From NCBI GenBank assembly GCA_963783235.1, contig CAWAMN010000001.1:1922001-1986000 (forward strand): 64,000 nt of DNA, read 5' to 3'. Made by a program: the position numbers and the translations under genes. This DNA is from Thiohalomonas sp963783235. Its GTDB lineage: Bacteria > Pseudomonadota > Gammaproteobacteria > Thiohalomonadales > Thiohalomonadaceae. Shown here piece after piece: positions 58,084 to 64,000 of the stretch (within the stretch, counting starts at the first letter, position 1; each line of letters begins with the position of its first letter). The notes under the pieces are model-generated. The model searched no databases. It was not told the origin of the DNA and worked only from the letters and a program-made list of their open reading frames with translations.

Positions 58084-58554
58084 TTAGGCGTAAGGATCGC
58101 TATAGCCTAGGCCAGCGAGTATTCGCCTTTCAAGCGATTCCATCACCTCGGCATCTGCGGGTTCGATATGGTCGTAACCGATCAAGTGCAGACACCCGTG
58201 AACCACCATATGCGCCCAGTGCGCCTCCGGGGTCTTGCCCTGCTCCGCGGCCTCCCGGACCACAACCGGTGCGCAAATGACCAAATCCCCCAACAGCGGG
58301 ATATCGATGCCCTCGGGGGCCTCGAACGGAAAGGAGAGCACGTTGGTCGGTCTCTGCTTGGCCCGGTAACGGCCATTCAGCTCGGCGCTTTCCGTCTCAT
58401 CCACCACCCGCACGGTCAGCTGCACATCGCCTTCGGTCCTGTCGACGAGGGCCGCCTCTGCCCATTCCAGAGTGCGGCCTTCATCCGGCAAATCGTTCGT
58501 CTCGCTGGCGATCTGCCAGTCGAGCTCAACGGCCACCGGCACCATCCTGCTCAT
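58084..58554 (-). CDS. ybeY: Endoribonuclease YbeY (rRNA maturation)
   Basis: 156 residues from the ATG at 58554; the ATG at 58545 (MVPVAVELDWQ) is about as likely, and the frame is open to 58572. The zinc motif Hx3Hx5H is HMVVHGCLHLIGYDH. It also has LNGRYRAKQRPTNVLSFPFE. It acts in 16S rRNA 3' processing and ribosome quality control. It overlaps phoH and lies 71 bp before corC. Confidence 0.95.
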   Translation of the reverse strand: MSRMVPVAVELDWQIASETNDLPDEGRTLEWAEAALVDRTEGDVQLTVRVVDETESAELNGRYRAKQRPTNVLSFPFEAPEGIDIPLLGDLVICAPVVVREAAEQGKTPEAHWAHMVVHGCLHLIGYDHIEPADAEVMESLERRILAGLGYSDPYA

Positions 58555-59578
58555 CGAAACGTTCATACGCACCGACGATGCGCTGGACCAGCGGATGGCG
58601 GACCACGTCCTTGGCCAGAAAGAAGGTAAAACTGATGCCCTGGATGTCCTTGAGAACGTCGATCACGTGCCGCAGACCCGACGAAGCCCCGCGCGGCAGG
58701 TCAATCTGGGTGACATCGCCCGTGATCACCGCTGTGGAGCCAAAACCGATTCGGGTGAGGAACATCTTCATCTGCTCCTCGGTAGTGTTTTGTGCCTCAT
58801 CGAGGATGATGAACGAGTCATTCAGCGTGCGCCCGCGCATATAGGCCAGCGGCGCCACTTCGATCACGTTGCGGTCCATGAGTTTCGCCACCCGTTCGAA
58901 ACCCAGCATTTCGTAAAGGGCGTCGTAAAGCGGCCTCAGGTAAGGGTCCACCTTCTGGGCCAGATCCCCCGGCAGGAAGCCGAGCCGCTCACCCGCTTCG
59001 ACGGCCGGACGGGTAAGGATGAGTTGACGAACCTCATCCCGCTCGAGAGCCTCCACCGCGCAGGCCACCGCCAGATAGGTCTTGCCGGTGCCCGCCGGTC
59101 CCACCCCGAAATTGATGTCGTGGGTGAGGATGTTCTTCAGGTACTTCTTCTGGTTCGGACCGCGCCCCTTGATCACTCCGCGCTTGGTGCGGATAACGAC
59201 TTCCTCGACATCGTCCTCCTGCTCCAGCAGTTCCTCGATGCCGGACTCCTGAAGAAACAGATGGACACGCGCCGGGGTCAGCGTCTCCTCGCCCGTGGTG
59301 CGATACAGCCCCTTGATGACCTCACCGGCCGCACCCACCGATTCGCCCTCGCCGATCACCCGGAAGGTATTGCCGCGATTATTGACTTCCACGCCGAGCC
59401 GGCGTTCGATCTGCCGCAGGTGTTCGTCAAACTGTCCGCAGAGATTGGCGAGCCGCTCATTGGAGGCGGGTTCCAGAGTGATATCGAGGCTTTCGGGAGT
59501 GTCCTTCAAAGAAGTGGAAACCTTGGCTTGCACGGGGCGAATACGTCTCTCAATTAAGTTAGTAGAAGGAGGTTGCAC
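58526..59578 (-). CDS. PhoH-like ATPase (YbeZ)
   Basis: 350 residues. N-terminal ERLANLCGQFDEHLRQIERRL, then an AAA-type ATPase with Walker A GPAGTGKTYLAVACAVEALE, RQLILTRPAVEAGERLGFLP, Walker B LNDSFIILDEAQNTTEEQM and TAVITGDVTQIDLPRG. It works with YbeY as a predicted RNA helicase. The start is a GTG at 59578 next to the miaB stop; another GTG at 59533 is possible. No strong Shine-Dalgarno sequence is visible for either. Confidence 0.93.
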   Translation of the reverse strand: MQPPSTNLIERRIRPVQAKVSTSLKDTPESLDITLEPASNERLANLCGQFDEHLRQIERRLGVEVNNRGNTFRVIGEGESVGAAGEVIKGLYRTTGEETLTPARVHLFLQESGIEELLEQEDDVEEVVIRTKRGVIKGRGPNQKKYLKNILTHDINFGVGPAGTGKTYLAVACAVEALERDEVRQLILTRPAVEAGERLGFLPGDLAQKVDPYLRPLYDALYEMLGFERVAKLMDRNVIEVAPLAYMRGRTLNDSFIILDEAQNTTEEQMKMFLTRIGFGSTAVITGDVTQIDLPRGASSGLRHVIDVLKDIQGISFTFFLAKDVVRHPLVQRIVGAYERFDEQDGAGGR

Positions 59579-60925
59579 TCATGTCCAGCCGGCGGCGGCC
59601 GGCCCGGCCGGTTCACCACGCAGGGAGTTGGGAAGCGCCTCGCTAATGCGTACGTCGACAAACTCTCCGATCAGTGCACCCTCACCGGGGAAGTTCACCA
59701 CCCGGTTGTTCCCGGTGCGGCCGGAGAGTTCGTTCGGGTCCTTACGGGACGGCCCCTCCACGAGGATTCGCTGCACGGAACCCACCATGCCCTGACTGAT
59801 TGCCTGCGCCTGCCGGTTGATCGTCGCCTGCAATCGGGCCAGGCGGGCCTTCTTCACATCGAGCGGCACATCATCCGGCAACTCCGCGGCGGGCGTACCC
59901 GGCCGCGGGCTATAGATAAAACTGAATGACTGGTCGAAGCCCACCTCCTCGATCAGACGCATCGTCGCCTCGAAGTCCGCCTCCGTCTCACCGGGGAAGC
60001 CGACGATAAAATCGGAAGAGATGCTGATATCCGGCCGCGCTTCACGCAATTTGCGGATCTTGGCCTTGTACTCCAACGCGGTATGGCCGCGCTTCATCAA
60101 CGCGAGGACCCTGTCGGAACCCGACTGTACCGGCAGATGCAGGAAGCTGACCAGTTGCGGCACCTCGGCGTAGGCCTGAATCAGGCTGTCCGTAAACTCC
60201 ACCGGATGGGAAGTCGTGAAACGAATGCGGTCGATCCCCTCGATGGCCGCCACATAATGGATCAGCAGCGCCAGGTCGGCGATTTCACCGTCATGCATCG
60301 GTCCGCAGTAGGCATTGACGTTCTGGCCCAGAAGATTGACCTCCCGAACGCCCTGCTGCGCCAGGGACGCGACCTCGGCGATGACGTCATCAAAGGGTCG
60401 GCTGACCTCCTCGCCGCGGGTATAGGGGACCACGCAGAACGTGCAGTACTTGGAGCAGCCCTCCATGATCGACACAAACGCCGTCACCCCGTCGGCGCGG
60501 GGCTCGGGCAGGCGGTCGAATTTCTCGATTTCCGGGAAGGAGACATCGACCACCGCCTGGTGCCGCTCCCAGACCCGCCCGAGCATCTCCGGCAGGCGGT
60601 GCAGTGTCTGGGGACCGAATACCAGGTCGACAAAGGGCGCCCGCTTGCGAATCGCCTCGCCTTCCTGGCTCGCCACACAACCGCCGACCCCGATCACCAC
60701 CTCCGGCCGCGCCTGCTTGAGCGGCTTCCACTTGCCTAACGCTGAAAACACCTTCTCCTGCGCCTTTTCGCGCACCGAACAGGTATTCAGCAGCAGCACG
60801 TCCGCCTCTTCGGGAACATCCACCGGCTCCAGGCCGCACTGGACACCGAGCACATCGGCGATCTTCGCCGAATCGTACTCATTCATCTGACAACCGAAGG
60901 TTTTGATGTAGAGCTTACGGGTCAT
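59579..60925 (-). CDS. miaB: tRNA-2-methylthio-N6-dimethylallyladenosine synthase MiaB
   Basis: 448 residues. Domain order UPF0004 (IKTFGCQMNEYDSAKIADVL, LLLNTCSVREKAQEKVFSAL), radical SAM with CxxxCxxC (GCSKYCTFCVVPYTRGEEVS), and a C-terminal TRAM domain (VLVEGPSRKDPNELSGRTGN in outline). It methylthiolates i6A37 in tRNAs reading UNN codons, using two [4Fe-4S] clusters. It is first in miaB-phoH-ybeY-corC-lnt. Confidence 0.97.
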   Translation of the reverse strand: MTRKLYIKTFGCQMNEYDSAKIADVLGVQCGLEPVDVPEEADVLLLNTCSVREKAQEKVFSALGKWKPLKQARPEVVIGVGGCVASQEGEAIRKRAPFVDLVFGPQTLHRLPEMLGRVWERHQAVVDVSFPEIEKFDRLPEPRADGVTAFVSIMEGCSKYCTFCVVPYTRGEEVSRPFDDVIAEVASLAQQGVREVNLLGQNVNAYCGPMHDGEIADLALLIHYVAAIEGIDRIRFTTSHPVEFTDSLIQAYAEVPQLVSFLHLPVQSGSDRVLALMKRGHTALEYKAKIRKLREARPDISISSDFIVGFPGETEADFEATMRLIEEVGFDQSFSFIYSPRPGTPAAELPDDVPLDVKKARLARLQATINRQAQAISQGMVGSVQRILVEGPSRKDPNELSGRTGNNRVVNFPGEGALIGEFVDVRISEALPNSLRGEPAGPAAAGWT

Positions 60926-61012
60926 GGACAGAAACTTGGACCGAAAAGGAACCGGATAGTTTATGGCCGAAACCCGTAAAAACCAAGTTTGGAGTACGGA
61001 AAAACCGCAAAA

Positions 61013-61252
61013 ACCACGGGGGACACGGGGTGCACGGGGATGGGCTAAAGCCGCATGGGGAAACGGGGAAAAGTGTGGGAAAAGGGGTCAGAACCCTTTG
61101 GGTGAAGTTTCAAGCATCGGCAGTCCTCCTGCCGATGCACGTTAACCTGTAAACCATGTGCCCGGTTTAATCTGTAAACGATGTTACCGGTCTGTACCCT
61201 CTGGCCCGCCCCCGCAAGGGGGGAGGGAACTAACCTCCCGTGTCCCCGTGGT
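61013..61252. repeat. Composite 9-mer-triad element E6 between miaB and amtB
   Basis: Left arm ACCACGGGG GACACGGGG TGCACGGGG (61013-61039); the right arm, inverted from 61252, begins ACCACGGGG ACACGGGAG. The core holds a perfect 10-bp stem (GCATCGGCAG with CTGCCGATGC, 61114-61138), AAAGGGGTCAGAACCCTTT, and two tandem copies of a 25-bp unit starting CTGTAAACSATGTNNCCGGT (61147 and 61172) that resemble transposon-end repeats. No gene is present in the 334-bp gap. Confidence 0.7.
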
Positions 61253-61259
61253 TGATACG

Positions 61260-62454
61260 TCAGTCGAAGCTGGGGGAAGCCGCGATCTTGTGGATGGCCA
61301 GGTCGGCGCCCTCGAACTCCTGCTCTTCGGAGAGGCGAATGCCGACGCTTTTTTTGAGAACGCCGTAAACCAGCAGCCCCCCGACCAGTGCCACGGCCAC
61401 GCCGATGAGGGTTCCGATCACCTGTGAGCCGAGGGCGACCCCGCCCAGGCCGCCGGCCGCCACGCTACCGAAGAGCCCCGCGGCGATGCCGCCCCACGCG
61501 CCGCAGAGGCCGTGCAGCGGCCAGACGCCGAGGACATCATCGATGCGCCAGCGATTCTGGGTGAGGGTGAAGGTGATGACGAACAGCACCCCGGCGACGC
61601 CACCGGTCACCAGCGCCCCCAGCGGGTGCATCAGGTCCGAGCCGGCACAGACCGCCACCAATCCGGCGAGCGGACCGTTGTGGACGAAGCCCGGGTCGTT
61701 GCGCCCGGCAGCGAGCGCCGCCAGCGTGCCACCCACCATCGCCATCAGCGAGTTCACCGCCACAAGGCCGCTGATGCCTTCCAGGGACTGGGCGGACATC
61801 ACATTGAAGCCGAACCACCCCACCGTAAGGATCCACGCCCCCAGCGCCAGAAAGGGTATGGAGGATGGCGGATGGGCGTAGACTTCACCGTTCTTTCCGT
61901 AACGCCCCTTGCGGTGCCCCAGCAGCACCACGGCGACCAGTGCAACCCATCCGCCCACCGCGTGCACCACCACCGAGCCGGCGAAGTCATGGAACTCGGC
62001 GCCGAAGGTGTCCGCCAACCAGGCCTGGACGCCGAAGTTGCCGTTCCAGGCAATCCCCTCGAACAGGGGATAAATCAGCGCAACCAGCAAAAAGGTGGCG
62101 GTCAGTTGGGGCAGGAATTTGGCCCGCTCGGCGATACCGCCCGAGATAATGGCCGGGATCGCCGCGGCAAAGGTGAGCAGGAAGAAGAACTTCACCAGTT
62201 CGTAGCCGTTGGCCTCGGTCAGTGATCCCGCGCCCCTCGAAGAAGGTAACGCCGTAGGCGACCCCGTAGCCGACGAAAAAATAGGCGATGGTGGAGACCC
62301 CGAAGTCGGAGAGGATCTTCACCAGCGCGTTGACCTGATTCTTGAAGCGCACCGTCCCCACCTCCAGAAAGGCGAAGCCGGCGTGCATGGCAAGCACCAT
62401 GATGGCGCCCAGAAGAACGAAGAGTGTGTCGTTGGCAGCGGTTGCGTGCTCCAT
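61260..62454 (-). pseudogene. amtB: Ammonium transporter AmtB, frameshifted at a G run
   Basis: From ATG 62454 the first 75 or so residues (MEHATAANDTLFVLLGAIMV, FAFLEVGTVRFKNQVNALVK, ILSDFGVSTIAYFFVGYGVA, TFFEG) are in one frame and the rest (LTEANGYELVKFFFLL onwards, 311 residues) in another. Deleting one G from the GGGG run (complement of 62233-62236) joins them as FFEGAGSLTEANG, giving a 397-residue Amt channel. Conserved Amt features include FAGSVVVHAVGG and WPLHGLCGAWG (twin-His pore His318 region). It imports ammonium, normally with GlnK, which is not in view. Either a real mutation or a homopolymer error. Confidence 0.87.
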
Positions 62455-62688
62455 TGTGGGTCCTCTTGCTCGCGTATGGCGCAACACGGAGCAAGAAGCG
62501 CACCATCCCGGTGCCTAACTGTGAAACAAAGACTTAATGCCGCGGCGCCACACCGAAACGCACTGTTTTGGTGCTTCTGGCCGGCCAATGCTCCAATTGG
62601 GTGCCGCCGTTTCGGAAAGAGTGGCGACTGGCCGCGACGGCATCGGGAACATCGCCTGAAGTAGGCCGCCCTGTCGGGCGAAGCCGTT
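62455..62688. other. Gap between amtB and the RND pump gene
   Basis: About 230 bp. Apart from the possible amtB promoter, nothing is recognised. A small stem CGCCCTGTCGGGCG at about 62665 lacks a T-tract, so it is not called a terminator for the pump gene. Confidence 0.4.
62489..62514 (-). promoter_or_regulatory. Possible sigma-54 promoter and NtrC-like palindrome of amtB
   Basis: On the minus strand TGGTGCGCTTCTTGCT contains GG and GC with exactly 10 bases between (the -24/-12 signature). The palindrome GCACCGGGATGGTGC (62500-62514), which fits the core of the NtrC site TGCACC-N5-GGTGCA, overlaps its -24 end. It lies about 35 bp before the amtB ATG. Both are plausible for a nitrogen-regulated gene, but their overlap is unusual. 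Confidence 0.4.
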
Positions 62689-64000
62689 TCAAACCGGAGT
62701 TTCCACCACCTCCGATCTCTCCTCGCCTCCGAACTTCCGTCTTTGCCGCCAGTCGTGGAGCCGGGCTCCAAGCAGGAGCAGACAGGGCGTGAGCACCAGC
62801 GTCAGCAGGGTGGCGAAGGTAAGTCCACCGGCAACGCCGGTGGCGAGTTGCCTCCACCACTGGGTTGAGGGGGCGCCGAAGCTCACCTCGCGGTGGATGA
62901 GGTCGATATTGACCCCCATCACCATCGGCATCAGGCCGAGAATGGTCGTGACGGTGGTCAGCAATACCGGTCGCAGGCGCTGGGCGCCGGTGCGCAGAAT
63001 GGCCTCGGTCACCGGCATGCCGGTGCGGCGCAGGATGTTGAAGGTGTCGATCAGCACGATATTGTTGTTGACCACGATACCGGCCAGGGCGATGACGCCG
63101 ATGCCGCTCATGACGATACCGAAGGGCTGGGCCGTGGTGAGCAGCCCCAGTAAGACGCCGACGGTGGAGAAGACCACGGCACTGAGGATCAGAAAGGCCT
63201 GGTAGAAGCTGTTGAACTGCGTCACCAGGATAATCGCCATCACGAACAGGGCGATGCCAAACGCCCTGGAGAGAAACGCCTGAGACTGACGCTGCTCCTC
63301 GTCCTCGCCCTTGAAAGCCAGCGAAACCTGCGGATCCAGTGCATCGCGGTGCTCGCTCAGCCACCCCTGAATCCGGCGCACCTGCGTGTCGGGCAACACC
63401 CCTTCCGGCACATCGGCCTTCACGGTCATCACCCGCTCTCCGTCGACACGGCTGATGGTGCCCATCTTCGGCGCGGGACTGCGGGTGACGAAATTGCCGA
63501 CCGGCACCAGTCCGGCCCGCGTGTTGACCCGCAGCCGGTCCAGCTGGTCCAGTCCGCGCTTCTCCTTCGGCATGCGCACGATGATATCGACTTCATCATC
63601 GGCGTCATCCGGGCGATAGTCACTGACCTTGATGCCATTGGTGACCAGCTGCACTGCATTGCCGACCACGGTCACGTCCGCGCCAAAGCGGGCCGCCTGG
63701 GTGCGGTCCACCCTCATCTCCCACTCGATGCCGGGCAGCGGCCGGTTGTCCTCGATGTCCTCGAAACCGCCGAGTTCGTTCATCATCCGGCGGACGGTGA
63801 GTACGGCCTCATCCAGGCGCTTCGGATCACGGGAGCTCAGTTGGACCTGCACCGGCTTACCGACCGGAGGCCCTCCCTCCTGTTCGCGCGCCTCAATCAG
63901 GACCCCGGCGACGTCCCGCGTGCGCTCCCGCACCTCCGCGAGGATCTGTTCCGCGGGCGGTCGTCTTTGCCAGTCGACAAACTCCATCTGGATCACGCCG
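62689..64000 (-). CDS. RND efflux transporter permease, C-terminal part (start outside the window)
   Basis: Partial: about 437 residues of the C-terminal half; the start lies beyond base 64000. The sequence has the periplasmic porter repeats (KPVQVQLSSRDPKRLDEAVL, VDRTQAARFGADVTVVGNAV) and the second transmembrane bundle (FGIALFVMAIILVTQFNSFY, ILSAVVFSTVGVLLGLLTTA, SGIGVIALAGIVVNNNIVLI, LRPVLLTTVTTILGLMPMVM). AcrB/HAE-1-like proton antiporter family; substrates unknown. The C-terminus ends WRQRRKFGGEERSEVV. Confidence 0.9.
   Translation of the reverse strand, partial: GVIQMEFVDWQRRPPAEQILAEVRERTRDVAGVLIEAREQEGGPPVGKPVQVQLSSRDPKRLDEAVLTVRRMMNELGGFEDIEDNRPLPGIEWEMRVDRTQAARFGADVTVVGNAVQLVTNGIKVSDYRPDDADDEVDIIVRMPKEKRGLDQLDRLRVNTRAGLVPVGNFVTRSPAPKMGTISRVDGERVMTVKADVPEGVLPDTQVRRIQGWLSEHRDALDPQVSLAFKGEDEEQRQSQAFLSRAFGIALFVMAIILVTQFNSFYQAFLILSAVVFSTVGVLLGLLTTAQPFGIVMSGIGVIALAGIVVNNNIVLIDTFNILRRTGMPVTEAILRTGAQRLRPVLLTTVTTILGLMPMVMGVNIDLIHREVSFGAPSTQWWRQLATGVAGGLTFATLLTLVLTPCLLLLGARLHDWRQRRKFGGEERSEVVETPV

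Noticed and set aside
61080..61100. AAAGGGGTCAGAACCCTTT as a transcription terminator
   Set aside because: Stem of only 6 bp and no T-tract on either strand.
62225..62245. Programmed ribosomal frameshift in amtB
   Set aside because: No slippery heptamer and no stem-loop or internal Shine-Dalgarno at correct distance; Amt proteins are not known to use it.

Overview
The window is about 64 kb of GC-rich chromosome from a gammaproteobacterium. The block thiO, minor pilins, pilY1, ispH, fkpB, lspA, ileS, ribF, murJ, rpsT, proB, obgE, rpmA, rplU, ispB has the same order as in Pseudomonas aeruginosa, and miaB-phoH-ybeY-corC-lnt is the enterobacterial/pseudomonad order. Acidic secreted proteins, a periplasmic double-thioredoxin protein and a SoxH-like metallo-hydrolase make a Chromatiales/Ectothiorhodospiraceae-type sulfur bacterium a reasonable guess, but this is inference.

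Layout. 1-2475: zinc uptake island, znuA divergent from zur-znuC-znuB, with a Zur box between them. 2629-7123: an FKBP isomerase, nadC, a CBS-PAS-GGDEF-EAL c-di-GMP protein, tRNA-Thr and a cysteine-free Irr/Fur-like regulator. 7146-25706: thiO followed by three consecutive type IV minor-pilin modules. Module A (8273-13084) and module B (13391-18768) each have the order FimT, PilW, PilX, PilV, with very long PilX and PilV proteins. Module C (19265-25706) is the canonical set and ends in pilY1. Modules A and B therefore look like additions to a conserved locus. 25742-38768: the isoprenoid, lipoprotein-processing, ileS, murJ, ribosomal-protein and GTPase block, ending in tRNA-Pro. 39037-44743: a second FtsH-type protease, a slipin/NfeD pair and a zinc hydrolase. 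44822-53449: mixed envelope and redox genes, including a gene split by a 262-bp miniature transposon. 53505-60925: a chemoreceptor and the lnt-corC-ybeY-phoH-miaB operon. 61260-64000: a frameshifted ammonium channel and the 3' part of an RND efflux pump.

The most unusual signal is a family of intergenic elements whose ends are three iterated 9-mers, close to ACCACGGGG or ACCRCAGAG, in inverted orientation. Six loci carry them (27665, 30602, 34308, 36765, 40908, 61013). One copy (30602-31051) encloses a GxxExxY-family PD-(D/E)XK nuclease-like gene and nothing else. Another is nested, one subtype inside the other. They fill the gaps of the essential ribF-ileS-lspA operon and the leader of obgE. 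I propose that they form one mobile family, with the GxxExxY copy as its only coding member here.

Two genes (pilE of module B and amtB) are each broken by one base in a 4-nt C/G run; both could be real mutations or sequencing errors. In both cases the downstream reading frame is intact and recognisable.
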